DNA from: Prochlorococcus sp. AG-347-M23
GTDB taxonomy: Bacteria > Cyanobacteriota > Cyanobacteriia > PCC-6307 > Cyanobiaceae
Direction of reading: 5' to 3'
NCBI GenBank assembly: GCA_003278855.1
Contig: QCCU01000004.1
Location: 1-64,000, forward strand
Length of the DNA stretch: 64,000 nt
Position 1 is the stretch's first letter. The number at the start of each line of letters is the position of its first letter. This document shows, piece by piece, positions 28,290-38,052 of this stretch. The notes under the pieces are model-generated. The model worked only from the letters and a program-made list of their open reading frames with translations, made no database searches and was not told where the DNA came from. Made by a program: the position numbers and the translations under genes.

Positions 28290-29018
28290 ATGAATAGTGA
28301 TAGTATCGCGATTGAAGCCGCAACGGATGGAGCCTGCAGTGGTAATCCAGGCCCAGGTGGTTGGGGCGGTTTAATAATTTTTGACGATAACAGCGAATTA
28401 GAAATAGGTGGTTACGAGGTAAATACCACTAATAATAGAATGGAACTCACTGCGGCCATAAAAACTCTTGAGAAATTAAAAACCTACAAATTAAAAGAGA
28501 ACTTTAAACTAAGAACTGATAGTAAATATGTCATAGAGGGCTATACAAAATGGATTATTAATTGGAAGAGAAATGGATGGAAAACAAGTTCAGGAAAACC
28601 AGTTCAAAATCTTGATCTATGGCAAAAAATTGATCAATTAAGAATTAATGGCCTAATAATGGAATATGTTAAAGGTCATAGCGGGGATAAACAAAATGAT
28701 AGAGTTGATAAAATTGCAACTAATTACAGCAAAGGTATATCTATAGAAAGTAACTTAAAAAAAACAGAATCCTCTGATGATTTTTTTGAAAAAAATGCAC
28801 CTGCAGAACTTCAAGAATTATTTTCAAGAAATGAATTAATTAAAAAATTTGCAGAAAAAAAGTACCTTTTAAGTTCCCCTGAACTAGACACCTTGTTAGG
28901 TCGAGAAAACCACTTAAAGATAAAACAATATTCACTTTTTGAATGGCGTAATTGGAGATTGATTCCTAAAGATAAAAAATATTGGATAATAGAAAAAAAA
29001 GAAACCAAATTTTTATGA
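28290..29018 (+). CDS. rnhA: Ribonuclease HI with C-terminal extension
   Basis: Degrades RNA in RNA-DNA hybrids. The catalytic core (about 1-150) shows DGACSGNPGPGGWGG, NRMELTAAI, TDSKYVIEG and GHSGDKQNDRVD, giving the D-E-D-D set. A further roughly 90 residues follow, ending in FEWRNWRLIPKDKKYWIIE, which is beyond the normal 155-residue bacterial enzyme. The tail looks folded (alternating hydrophobic and aromatic) but I cannot name its domain. Its TGA overlaps the pyrD ATG (ATGA). Confidence 0.93.
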   Translation: MNSDSIAIEAATDGACSGNPGPGGWGGLIIFDDNSELEIGGYEVNTTNNRMELTAAIKTLEKLKTYKLKENFKLRTDSKYVIEGYTKWIINWKRNGWKTSSGKPVQNLDLWQKIDQLRINGLIMEYVKGHSGDKQNDRVDKIATNYSKGISIESNLKKTESSDDFFEKNAPAELQELFSRNELIKKFAEKKYLLSSPELDTLLGRENHLKIKQYSLFEWRNWRLIPKDKKYWIIEKKETKFL

Positions 29019-30184
29019 ATCAACAGAAGGGGGTATTTAAAAGTCTTTATAAAAGCTTGATTACCCCTGTTTTAAAAAAAGACTCTGGAATTGATGCAGA
29101 ATACTTAACAAATTTATCTCTTAGCCTCCTATCATTCAGTTCAAGAAAATATAATTGGCCTGTAGTTTCTTCTATCTTAAAAAATCTAAATAAAGAATTT
29201 TCTGTAGTTGATAAAAGGTTAACTCAGAACATATGTGGAATAAATTTTTGTAATCCAATTGGTTTAGCTGCGGGTTTTGACAAGAATGGAAATGCCGCAA
29301 ATATATGGAAAGATTTTGGTTTTGGATTTGCTGAACTTGGTACGGTAACTAAATTTGCTCAGAATGGAAATCCCAAACCAAGGTTATTTAGATTAGCAGA
29401 AGAAGAGGCAGCATTAAATAGAATGGGTTTCAATAACAATGGTGCTGAAAATCTAGTTAAAAACTTTGTCGAACAAGGAATTGAGTTTAAAAAAAATAGA
29501 AATAATATTTGTCTAGGAATAAATTTTGGTAAGTCTAAAATTACAGATTTATCTAAAGCAAAAGATGACTATTTAACTTCTCTTAAATTATTAATTCCAT
29601 ATTGTGATTATGCAGCAATAAACGTAAGTTCTCCAAATACTGAGGGATTAAGAAAGTTACAAGATCCAATTCTTCTAAAAGAACTTATTAAAGAAATTAA
29701 AAACTTACCTAGTTGTCCACCATTATTTGTCAAAATTGCACCAGATCTAAGCTTTAAAGATATTGAAGATATTTGCAAGTTAATAATCGAGGAAAACATC
29801 GATGGAATAATTGCTACTAACACCAGCATAGATAGATTAGGTCTTGAAAATAGAAAGATCATGCAAACCGGATTATTACTTTCTGAAGAGAATGGAGGAT
29901 TAAGTGGAAAGCCTCTACAAAAAAAAGCAAATAAAATAATAAAACATATTCATAATATTGATAAAAAGATTATTTTAATTGGCGTTGGTGGAATAGATAG
30001 TCCTGAGTCAGCATGGGAAAGAATTTGTTCTGGAGCATCATTAATTCAACTTTATACAGGATGGATTTATAAAGGTCCACAATTAGTACCCGATATACTT
30101 CAAGGAATTATAAAGCAACTCAATATCCATAAATTATCAAATATAAAAGAGGCCATTGGATCAGATCTAAAATGGATTGAATAA
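29015..30184 (+). CDS. pyrD: Dihydroorotate dehydrogenase, class 2 (quinone-dependent)
   Basis: Oxidises dihydroorotate to orotate with FMN, passing electrons to the membrane quinone pool. 389 residues with an N-terminal amphipathic region (LYKSLITPVLKK, then LTNLSLSLLS) typical of class 2. FMN-site motifs include NPIGLAAGFDKNG, ELGTVTKFAQNGNPKPRLFRL, NRMGFNNNGA, and the catalytic serine in INVSSPNTEGLRKLQ. The frame extends 11 codons upstream to a TTG, but the ATG at 29015 overlapping the rnhA stop as ATGA is preferred. Confidence 0.96.
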   Translation: MNQQKGVFKSLYKSLITPVLKKDSGIDAEYLTNLSLSLLSFSSRKYNWPVVSSILKNLNKEFSVVDKRLTQNICGINFCNPIGLAAGFDKNGNAANIWKDFGFGFAELGTVTKFAQNGNPKPRLFRLAEEEAALNRMGFNNNGAENLVKNFVEQGIEFKKNRNNICLGINFGKSKITDLSKAKDDYLTSLKLLIPYCDYAAINVSSPNTEGLRKLQDPILLKELIKEIKNLPSCPPLFVKIAPDLSFKDIEDICKLIIEENIDGIIATNTSIDRLGLENRKIMQTGLLLSEENGGLSGKPLQKKANKIIKHIHNIDKKIILIGVGGIDSPESAWERICSGASLIQLYTGWIYKGPQLVPDILQGIIKQLNIHKLSNIKEAIGSDLKWIE

Positions 30185-30200
30185 AAAAAGAAAATGAATA

Positions 30201-31325
30201 ATGAATAAACCGGAACCTAATGATTACACAATACTAACCATGCAATCATCAAATCTAAAGCATGGGGGAAATGTATATGCAAAAGCAAAGAAATTAAATT
30301 TATTACCCTCTGAAATTATTGACGCAAGTGCCTCATTAGTACCCTTTGATCCTCCTCAGATACTAATAGATTCATTAAATGAGGAAATTAATAATCTTGG
30401 ATTTAGATATTACCCTGAGAGAAACTTAAGTGATTTGAGAGAAATAATTGGTAAATTTCATGGGATAAATCCAGAAAATATATTGCCTGGAAATGGAGCT
30501 TCTGAGCTAATAACCTGGGCAGGGTATGAAGCATCCAAATTTGGAATAAGTTGTATTCCCTCTCCAAGCTTTATTGATTATGAGAGATCTTTAAATTGTT
30601 GGAATAGCAATTTCATTCATTGCGAATTACCAAAAAACTGGGAAAATGTTTTTCCTCAATCATTTCCGCTTCATCCTCAAGGTGATGTTATTTGGATAAC
30701 AAATCCACATAACCCTACCGGCCAATTGTGGGGAAAGTATTCATTAGAGAAAATTTTAAAAAAATATAAATTAGTAATTTGTGATGAAGCTTTCTTATCG
30801 ATAACACCCAATGGAGACAAAGAATCTTTAATACCATTAACCCAAAGATTTGATAATTTATTAGTCTTGAGAAGCTTGACCAAAATCTTCAATATTCCTG
30901 GTCTTAGATTAGGTTACGTTATTGGCTCATCCAAAATACTAAAACAATGGGAAATCAATAGAGATCCTTGGCCTTTAAATTCATTTTCTATTAAAGCCGG
31001 AATTGATCTACTAAGTAATAAAAAATTCTATGAACAGTGGACAAAACAGATTCACAGCTGGATAAATATTGAAAAAAAAAGAGTATTTGAAAAATTATCA
31101 AAAATAGAGAACCTTAAAGTTCATAACTCTTCAACCAACTTTTTTTTAATAGAAAGTAAACATTCCTTGTCGCCTAATATAAAATATTTAGAAAATAAAG
31201 GAATATTGCTTAGAGAATGTACTTCATTTAGATTTCTGGATGAAAAGTGGGCAAGAATAAGTTTGCAGAACAGGAAAAATAACAATCTTTTATGTAAAGA
31301 AATTCAGAATTCCTTTAAAAAATAA
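30201..31325 (+). CDS. PLP-dependent class I/II aminotransferase, CobD/HisC-like
   Basis: 374 residues with fold-type I features: GNGASELITWAG, NPHNPTGQLWG, VICDEAFLS, and the PLP lysine in LRSLTKIFNIPGLRLGY. Overall layout (short N-terminus with KHGGNVYAKAK, NFFLIE, a compact C-terminal domain) resembles threonine-phosphate decarboxylase (cobD/cobC) of the cobalamin side chain; histidinol-phosphate aminotransferase is the alternative. A second ATG at 30240 (before QSSNLKHGG) is a plausible start. Its last 22 bases overlap the 3' end of murG on the other strand. Confidence 0.75.
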   Translation: MNKPEPNDYTILTMQSSNLKHGGNVYAKAKKLNLLPSEIIDASASLVPFDPPQILIDSLNEEINNLGFRYYPERNLSDLREIIGKFHGINPENILPGNGASELITWAGYEASKFGISCIPSPSFIDYERSLNCWNSNFIHCELPKNWENVFPQSFPLHPQGDVIWITNPHNPTGQLWGKYSLEKILKKYKLVICDEAFLSITPNGDKESLIPLTQRFDNLLVLRSLTKIFNIPGLRLGYVIGSSKILKQWEINRDPWPLNSFSIKAGIDLLSNKKFYEQWTKQIHSWINIEKKRVFEKLSKIENLKVHNSSTNFFLIESKHSLSPNIKYLENKGILLRECTSFRFLDEKWARISLQNRKNNNLLCKEIQNSFKK

Positions 31326-32395
31326 TTAAAAAATTTTCTAATCTCAATCTTAGATTTGATTTTATTATTATTTTCCATGTTCTTCTTCATAATATCTAAG
31401 ATTTCATAGTAATATTTCCCGTTTTTTGATTTTACCTTAAAAATTCTTTCTATAGTTTCTTCAAAAACTTCTTTAGAAATTTTACTTTGATTCATTAAAA
31501 CTGAGCCTCCACTTTCGGCAAGAATCATTGCATTTTTCTCCTGGTGATTATTTTTAGAATAAGGAAATGGAATTAAAATTGAAGGTTTTTCAGTTTCTAT
31601 AAGTTCATTTATTGTTCCTGCACCAGATCTCGATATTACAAGATCACAGTTTTGAATCAAAGCTGCGATTTCATTAGTAAATTTCTTTTGAACATAATTA
31701 TTGGAATTTTTTACGTTGAAGGATTGTTGATTACATTCGCCAATAATATGAACTATCCGAAACTGTTTTTTCATTAAAAATTCTAGAGATTCGTTAAGAA
31801 TTTGGTTTATAGCTTTTGCTCCTTGGCTACCCCCCATAACAATCAAAAGAGGTCCTTTCCCTTTTGGGACCCATTCTGGCACAGGATGGGATTTATAGAA
31901 TTGATCTCTTAAAGGAGTCCCAGTGAAAATAGTTTTACAATTTCGTAAATAAGAATTTGTTTTCTTAAATCCTAGAAAAACATAGTTACACAAAAAACCA
32001 AAATATTTCGTAACCATTCCTGGAATTAAATTTGATTCATGAATAATGACAGGTATCCTGAGTAGTTTTGAAGCAACAATAGTAGGGGCAGATATATAAC
32101 CTCCAGTCGTAAAAACCAAGTTAATTTTTTTTTCTTTTAAGATCCTAATTATTTGGAAAGTTGACATTAAAATTTTTATATATTGATAAAATAAAAAAAT
32201 ATTTTTTCTTGGTGTCTTTATATTCAAAGTCTTCAAATTATATTTTTGGGGAATAAAATTCGCATCAAGTCTTTGCTGAATCCCCAACCAATGAATATTC
32301 CAGTCATCTTCTACCTCTTTAGAAACTGCTAAAGCCGGAAAAATATGGCCTCCTGTTCCACTAGCTGCAACTAATAAATTATTTTTTTTAGACAT
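31304..32395 (-). CDS. murG: MurG, UDP-GlcNAc:undecaprenyl-PP-MurNAc-pentapeptide GlcNAc transferase
   Basis: Makes lipid II on the cytoplasmic membrane face for peptidoglycan. 363 residues, GT-B fold, with SGTGGHIFPALAVSKE near the N-terminus, HESNLIPGMVTKYF, and the donor-site sequences VMGGSQGAKAINQ and SRSGAGTINELI, then PFPYSKNNHQEKNA. The gene converges on and overlaps the CobD/HisC-like gene by 22 bases and diverges from the secreted-protein gene with 32 bases between starts. Confidence 0.97.
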   Translation of the reverse strand: MSKKNNLLVAASGTGGHIFPALAVSKEVEDDWNIHWLGIQQRLDANFIPQKYNLKTLNIKTPRKNIFLFYQYIKILMSTFQIIRILKEKKINLVFTTGGYISAPTIVASKLLRIPVIIHESNLIPGMVTKYFGFLCNYVFLGFKKTNSYLRNCKTIFTGTPLRDQFYKSHPVPEWVPKGKGPLLIVMGGSQGAKAINQILNESLEFLMKKQFRIVHIIGECNQQSFNVKNSNNYVQKKFTNEIAALIQNCDLVISRSGAGTINELIETEKPSILIPFPYSKNNHQEKNAMILAESGGSVLMNQSKISKEVFEETIERIFKVKSKNGKYYYEILDIMKKNMENNNKIKSKIEIRKFFNYFLKEF

Positions 32396-32427
32396 AAAAA
32401 CTTAAATTAGTAGAATGAAATTAATAA

Positions 32428-33162
32428 ATGATAAATATGTCGAATTTAAGCTTATTCAGAAATATAGGATTTCTTCTCTACTTATTTGTTTATCTTATTA
32501 TTCCTCATTCAGCAATAACGCAAACTTTAAAAGTTGATTTTATAAGGAATCTAGAAAACTCCTTAAATGCTAGAGATTTAGATTTCATTAAAAAAAATTT
32601 TAGAAATGAAGAAAGCCAAAATATACCAAAACAATTTTCAAAGATTATTAATGATTTTCCTAACAGCAAATGGAAGATCAAAAGATTAAAATCTCATATT
32701 CCAAGTGAAGATATTTTGCGAATAAAAGTAACTGGTGAAAAAATAGTTAATGGAGAAATATATATACTCGAATCCAAATTTGATTATTTATTTTCAATCA
32801 TAAATGGGAAAATAGATGAAGGGATTATCAAAAATTTATTCACAACTATAAGAAATGATAAAAAAAAGATAGATATTAGTTTTAAAATTCCTGATAAAGT
32901 TCTTACTGGTTCAAAATATGATATCGATATAATTCTGAATAAGCCTCTTGAGGAAGTGATAATTGCTGGAGCTATAAAACTACATCAAGTTAATACACTT
33001 TTTGAACAGGAAATATTATTGGAGCCATTGGCTTCTGGAGGGATTTTTAAAATAACAAGAGCCCCATCAAAACCAGGGATACAAATTTGGTCAGGATTTA
33101 TAGCTCACCCCGAGGGAATGATTACTTTCACAAAGAGTATTGATATTGTTGACAAGATATAG
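32428..33162 (+). CDS. Secreted hypothetical protein
   Basis: 244 residues with a clear Sec-type signal: a short start, hydrophobic core FLLYLFVYLIIPHSA at about 15-29, and probable cleavage near residue 31 (AITQ). The mature N-terminal half (FIRNLENSLNARDLDFIKKNF, then WKIKRLK) resembles an NTF2-like cone fold. The C-terminal half (FKIPDKVLTGSKYDIDIILNKPLEEV) reads as an all-beta domain ending in PGIQIWSGFIAHPEG. No catalytic motif seen. It lies between murG and pgk; its stop is 1 base from the pgk stop. Confidence 0.75.
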   Translation: MINMSNLSLFRNIGFLLYLFVYLIIPHSAITQTLKVDFIRNLENSLNARDLDFIKKNFRNEESQNIPKQFSKIINDFPNSKWKIKRLKSHIPSEDILRIKVTGEKIVNGEIYILESKFDYLFSIINGKIDEGIIKNLFTTIRNDKKKIDISFKIPDKVLTGSKYDIDIILNKPLEEVIIAGAIKLHQVNTLFEQEILLEPLASGGIFKITRAPSKPGIQIWSGFIAHPEGMITFTKSIDIVDKI

Positions 33163-33163
33163 C

Positions 33164-34372
33164 CTAAGCGTCGTTTAAAGCAGCTACACCAGGTAAAGTT
33201 TTACCCTCTAAAAGTTCCAAACTTGCGCCACCTCCAGTAGATATATGAGACATTTTCTCTGCTAATCCTGCTTTTTCAACTGCTGCAACTGAATCTCCAC
33301 CACCAATTATTGTACAAACTTCAGAAAAAGCACTTAAGTCAGCAAGAGTCGTAGCTATTGCATTTGTACCGTCTGCAAATTTATCAAATTCAAAAACTCC
33401 CATAGGACCATTCCAAATAATTGTCTTACATTCTGCAAGAGCATTCTGAAAAACTTTAATGGAATCTGGACCAATATCTAGACCCATCCAATTGCCACTA
33501 ATTGAATCAATTTGAGATATTTTACTATTGGCGTCAGGAGAAAATTCATCAGCCAAAACAACATCAGTAGGTAATAATAATTCTACTCCTTTTGCTTTTG
33601 CTTTTGCTTCTAAATCTTTAGCAAGCTCAAGTTTATCTTCTTCTACAAGGCTCTTTCCAACATCTAAACCTCTAGCTTTATAAAAAGTGAAAATCATACC
33701 TCCACCAATCATGATTTTGTCACACTTATCTAGTAAAGAATCAAGTACTCCAATTTTGCTACTAACCTTTGATCCTCCAACTATTGCTGCCAATGGACGA
33801 TTTGGGGAATCTACAGCTCCTTGTAGGTATTTCAATTCTTTTTCTAAAAGGAATCCAGCTACTGAGGGACTTAAATAATTTGTAACACCCTGAGTTGAAG
33901 CATGCGCTCTATGAGCAGCACCGAAAGCATCATTTACATACATATCAGCATGTGATGCTAACTTTTTAGCAAACTCAAGGTCGTTCTTTTCCTCTTCACC
34001 AAAAAAACGAACATTTTCAAGTAAAAGAACATCTCCATTAGATAAGTTATTTGATTGTGCAACTGCTTCATCACCAATGCAACTGTTAGTAAGAGCAACA
34101 TTTTGCCCCAACAATTCATTTAATCTTGCTGCTACTGGAGTTAATCTCATTTTTTCATTTACCTGACCCTTTGGTCTACCAAAATGAGCAGCTAAAATAA
34201 CTTTTGCAGAATGATTTATGAGATATTCAATAGTTGGGATCGCTGCACGAATACGCGTATCGTCGGTTATTTGACCATCTTCATTTAATGGAACATTAAA
34301 ATCTACTCTGACAAGAACTTTTTTGCCTTCTAAATGTGTCTTGTCAAGACTGGAAAGAGATAATTTTGACAT
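33164..34372 (-). CDS. pgk: Phosphoglycerate kinase
   Basis: Transfers phosphate between ATP and 3-phosphoglycerate in glycolysis and the Calvin cycle. 402 residues, normal length. Signatures: [18 protein letters not shown] near the N-terminus, [39 protein letters not shown] and the nucleotide-site [13 protein letters not shown] near the C-terminus. Upstream is a 212-base AT-rich gap shared with the divergent rbgA gene; no clear promoter was resolved. Confidence 0.98.
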   Translation of the reverse strand: MSKLSLSSLDKTHLEGKKVLVRVDFNVPLNEDGQITDDTRIRAAIPTIEYLINHSAKVILAAHFGRPKGQVNEKMRLTPVAARLNELLGQNVALTNSCIGDEAVAQSNNLSNGDVLLLENVRFFGEEEKNDLEFAKKLASHADMYVNDAFGAAHRAHASTQGVTNYLSPSVAGFLLEKELKYLQGAVDSPNRPLAAIVGGSKVSSKIGVLDSLLDKCDKIMIGGGMIFTFYKARGLDVGKSLVEEDKLELAKDLEAKAKAKGVELLLPTDVVLADEFSPDANSKISQIDSISGNWMGLDIGPDSIKVFQNALAECKTIIWNGPMGVFEFDKFADGTNAIATTLADLSAFSEVCTIIGGGDSVAAVEKAGLAEKMSHISTGGGASLELLEGKTLPGVAALNDA

Positions 34373-34584
34373 TAAACAAGCTATATTTATAATCTCAAGA
34401 CCCTAACGTTAATTTGGGCTTATTGGGTTAAAAAGTAGTTACTGTTACCTATGCCTTAATAAATTTTAAGAATTAACGACTATAAAAATTATTTAGTCAT
34501 TAAATTTATACTAAACTTTAGTAGTAAATACTTTTGAAACTTGTAAAAACTAAAAGGATTACAAAATTTTTTTGATTTATTGAA

Positions 34585-35457
34585 GTGGACATACCCAAGA
34601 TACAATGGTACCCAGGCCATATCGCAAAAGCAGAAAAGAAATTATCTGAAGTTATCAATAAAGTAGATTTAGTTATAGAAGTAAGAGATGCACGAATTCC
34701 TTTGTCAACAGGACATCCACACTTAAATAAATGGATAAATAATAAAAAACATATTCTTGTTATTAACAGATCAGACATGATCTCCCCTAATACAATCAAT
34801 AGTTGGAATAAATGGTTTCATGCTAAAGATCAATATCCTCTTTGGTGTGACGCCAAAAGAGGAATAGGGATTAAAGAAATTTGTAAGTCAGCCAAAGATT
34901 CTAGGTCGTCAATTGACGATAGAAGACTCTCTAGAGGAATGCGAATTAGGCCAATTAGAGCACTTACACTTGGTTTCCCAAACGTAGGAAAGTCAGCATT
35001 AATTAATAGAATTGCAAAAAAAAGAGTTGTAGATAGCGCTAGGAAAGCTGGAGTGACTCGTAATTTAAGATGGATAAAATTAGAAAGTGGTATAGATCTA
35101 CTAGATGCTCCTGGTGTTATACCTCCAAATTTAGAAGATCAAAAATCAGCACTTAATCTTGCACTGTGTGACGATATTGGTGAAGCTGCTTATGAAATTG
35201 AGAGTGTTGCAATTGGATTTATCAAAATTATATCCACTCTCAAAAAAGATAAGAATGCGAATATCTCAGTTAAACAAATATCTAATAGATATGGAGTCGA
35301 TATTACCAAAGGCTTTAAGAGTCCTTCTGCTTGGATCGACGAAGCAGCTTCAAAGCATACCTCAGGCGATAAAAGGAGAATGTCTTATAAGTTATTGGAA
35401 GATTATAGAAATCAAATGCTGGGTAAAATTGCTTTAGAAGTCCCAATATGGAATTAA
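34585..35457 (+). CDS. rbgA: RbgA/YlqF-type ribosome assembly GTPase
   Basis: 290 residues with circularly permuted GTPase motifs: G4 NRSD at 61-64 precedes G1 GFPNVGKSA at 130-138 and G3 DAPGVIPP. N-terminal IQWYPGHIAKAEKKL is the family opening, and a C-terminal helical domain ends the protein. RbgA acts in late 50S subunit maturation. GTG start at 34585. The last 10 bases overlap the start of the downstream pseudouridine synthase gene, so the pair is co-translated. Confidence 0.93.
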   Translation: MDIPKIQWYPGHIAKAEKKLSEVINKVDLVIEVRDARIPLSTGHPHLNKWINNKKHILVINRSDMISPNTINSWNKWFHAKDQYPLWCDAKRGIGIKEICKSAKDSRSSIDDRRLSRGMRIRPIRALTLGFPNVGKSALINRIAKKRVVDSARKAGVTRNLRWIKLESGIDLLDAPGVIPPNLEDQKSALNLALCDDIGEAAYEIESVAIGFIKIISTLKKDKNANISVKQISNRYGVDITKGFKSPSAWIDEAASKHTSGDKRRMSYKLLEDYRNQMLGKIALEVPIWN

Positions 35458-36407
35458 ATAATCAAAATTCTTTCGGCATTGGAGAAGGTGAGCTTATAGA
35501 AATTATTTATGAGCTACCTCTCCCTATGAGGCTAGACAGATGGTTAGTAAGTAAAAGGCCAGAACAAAGTAGAGCAAGGATTCAACATTTTATAAATTCA
35601 GGTTTAGTACTTGTAAACTATAAGACCGCTAAAGCAAAGACCCCATTAAAAAATGGCGACAATATTCAAATATGGATGCCTCCTCCAGAACCTCTTATTT
35701 ATTTGAAACCTGAAAAAATGGATTTAAATATCCTTTTTGAAGACGAGCACATCATAGTAATTAATAAACAATCAGGACTAATTGTTCATCCAGCCCCTGG
35801 ACACAAATCTGGAACTTTAGTGAATGGATTACTTTTTCACTGTAAAGATCTACCTGGAATTAATGGAAAACTAAGGCCTGGGATTGTTCACAGATTAGAT
35901 AAAGATACCTCCGGATGTATGGTGGTTGCAAAAAGCCAAGAGGCATTAGTAAATCTCCAGAAACAAATTAAAGAAAAAATAGCATCACGCGAATATATTG
36001 CAGTAATTCATGGAGCACCTAATTCTGAAGAAGGCCAAATAGTGGGAAACATTGGCAGAGATAAATTAAATAGATTGAAATATAAAGTAGTTGAAGAAAC
36101 TTCAGGAAGGTATGCTTGTACTTATTGGAAATTAGAAGAAAGATTTGGCAATTACTCATTAATGAGTTTCAAACTAGATACGGGGCGAACGCATCAAATA
36201 AGAGTACATTGCGCTCACATTAATCATCCAATTGTGGGGGATCCGTTATATGGAAGATGTAAAAAACTACCATGTAAATTAGATGGCCAAGCTTTACATG
36301 CCATTAAGCTTGGACTTATACATCCAATAAATGGTAAAGAAATGATATTTGAATCAGAATTACCATTAGATTTTCAAAAATTACTAAGTGTTCTTAAGGT
36401 TAAATAA
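35448..36407 (+). CDS. rluD: RluD-family 23S rRNA pseudouridine synthase
   Basis: 319 residues with an N-terminal S4 RNA-binding domain (RLDRWLVSKRPEQSRARIQHFI) and a PseudoU_synth_2 catalytic domain. The catalytic aspartate is in GIVHRLDKDTSGCMVVAKS, and the RTHQIRVHCAHINHPIVGDPLYG segment is conserved. RluD-type enzymes modify helix 69 of 23S rRNA; RluC specificity cannot be excluded. It overlaps rbgA by 10 bases and its last 8 bases overlap the 3' end of the opposite ABC gene. Confidence 0.9.
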   Translation: MELNNQNSFGIGEGELIEIIYELPLPMRLDRWLVSKRPEQSRARIQHFINSGLVLVNYKTAKAKTPLKNGDNIQIWMPPPEPLIYLKPEKMDLNILFEDEHIIVINKQSGLIVHPAPGHKSGTLVNGLLFHCKDLPGINGKLRPGIVHRLDKDTSGCMVVAKSQEALVNLQKQIKEKIASREYIAVIHGAPNSEEGQIVGNIGRDKLNRLKYKVVEETSGRYACTYWKLEERFGNYSLMSFKLDTGRTHQIRVHCAHINHPIVGDPLYGRCKKLPCKLDGQALHAIKLGLIHPINGKEMIFESELPLDFQKLLSVLKVK

Positions 36408-37998
36408 GATTTAAAGAAGAATTTAGAAGCGATTTTGTATACGTGTTTTGAGTTTTAGTGAATATTGTAGAACTTTCTCCTTCATCAACTATCTTTCCGT
36501 GATTCATGACTAACAACCTATCACAAAATCTTTTAGCGATGCCTAAATCATGAGTAATAAAGATAATTGTTAAATTCATTTTTTCTTGCAAGACTCTAAG
36601 TAATTCAAGAATCTCTATTTTTACTGAAGCATCCAACATATTAACACTTTCATCACAAATCAAAATTTTTGGTTTCAACAATAGCGCTCTGGCTAATGAA
36701 ATTCTTTGCAATTGACCACCAGATAATTGTCTAGGATAAGAATTAAAAAAATCATTATTTAAGGGAAGATTTAAATTTCTTAACATTAATTTTATTTCTT
36801 TTTCGATTATTCTTTTTTCTGAAATTTTTTGAATAAAAAATATATCTTCCAAAATATTTTTAATTGTCATTTTCGGATTCAAACTTGAAAAAGGATCTTG
36901 AAAAATTATTTGCACATTATTTTTCTTTTTTAAAGATTTATTTTTTTTCGATGCATGATTATTATCATAAATTTTTATTTCACCACCTCTTACTTTGATG
37001 AGTCCAATTAAAGCCCTACATAATGTACTTTTACCGCTCCCTGAAGAACCAACAATTCCAAGAGTCTCATTCTCATATAACTTGAAACTAACTTCATTTA
37101 AAGCCTTATTCCATTTATTAATGAAAATTGAAGAATTTAATTTATACCAATGTCTTAGGTTATTTACCTCTAGAACGATCTGATCTCGAGCATTATTTTT
37201 AGTATTTGGTTCTAATACTATTTTTGAAGAATTTACTAATTTTTTCCCGATATCTGAATTTGGTGATTGAAAAATATCTAATATATTCCCTTTTTCAACA
37301 ATCGACCCCTTTTCAATTATTGCAACTTTTTTACACCACTTTGCTGCAAGATTAATATCATGACTAATTAAAATTAAAGTAGTATCAAATACATTACAAA
37401 GATGCATGATTTCTTCCATAATTTCAAAACTTGTTTTGGTATCTAAGCTTGTTGTAGGTTCATCAGCTATTAATAATTTAGGTTTCAAAGCAAGTGCCAT
37501 TGCTATAGAAACTCTCTGTCTCATGCCACCGCTAAATTGATGTGGGAAAGAATCAAGTCTACTTTCTTCAATTCCTACTTTTTGAAAAACTTCTCTCACT
37601 AATTTTTTAATAGCTATAGATGATTTAGTTTGATCATGTGTTTTGAATAATTCATATAAATGATCCCCAACTCTCATTAGCGGATTAAGTTTTTTTATAG
37701 AGTCTTGATAAATAAATCCAAAATTCTTTCTTCTAAATAATTGTGCATCTTCGTTTTTTATTTTCCTAGGATCTACACTAGAAATCGATAAATACCCTTT
37801 AGAAGTAGCCTTTTCTGGCAATATATTTACTAATGTTTTTGCAAAAGTGGTCTTTCCACATCCAGAAGGTCCTATTATGGCCAAATGATCTCCACTATCT
37901 ATTTCCAAATTAAAATTTTTGATAATAGGCTGCTGTTTTAGACCATATTTAACAGTAAGATTTTTAACTACAATAATTTTTTCTTTATTTTTTTCCAT
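36400..37998 (-). CDS. Fused double-ATPase ABC protein of the dipeptide/oligopeptide type
   Basis: 532 residues containing two full ATP-binding cassettes. Half one has Walker A GPSGCGKT (43-50), signature FSGGMRQRVSIAMALA (154 on) and Walker B LLIADEPT. Half two has Walker A GSSGSGKS (316-323), signature LSGGQLQRISLARALL and a Walker B written LICDESV instead of the usual DEPV. The halves match DppD/DppF-like partners (also nickel and glutathione importers). No permease or binding protein is adjacent, so it must pair with distant subunits. It diverges from rel/spoT. Confidence 0.88.
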   Translation of the reverse strand: MEKNKEKIIVVKNLTVKYGLKQQPIIKNFNLEIDSGDHLAIIGPSGCGKTTFAKTLVNILPEKATSKGYLSISSVDPRKIKNEDAQLFRRKNFGFIYQDSIKKLNPLMRVGDHLYELFKTHDQTKSSIAIKKLVREVFQKVGIEESRLDSFPHQFSGGMRQRVSIAMALALKPKLLIADEPTTSLDTKTSFEIMEEIMHLCNVFDTTLILISHDINLAAKWCKKVAIIEKGSIVEKGNILDIFQSPNSDIGKKLVNSSKIVLEPNTKNNARDQIVLEVNNLRHWYKLNSSIFINKWNKALNEVSFKLYENETLGIVGSSGSGKSTLCRALIGLIKVRGGEIKIYDNNHASKKNKSLKKKNNVQIIFQDPFSSLNPKMTIKNILEDIFFIQKISEKRIIEKEIKLMLRNLNLPLNNDFFNSYPRQLSGGQLQRISLARALLLKPKILICDESVNMLDASVKIEILELLRVLQEKMNLTIIFITHDLGIAKRFCDRLLVMNHGKIVDEGESSTIFTKTQNTYTKSLLNSSLNLI

Positions 37999-38052
37999 GA
38001 TTTATAGCAAATTTTTCTAGACCTAAATAAAATACATCTAAAGCAATACAAA

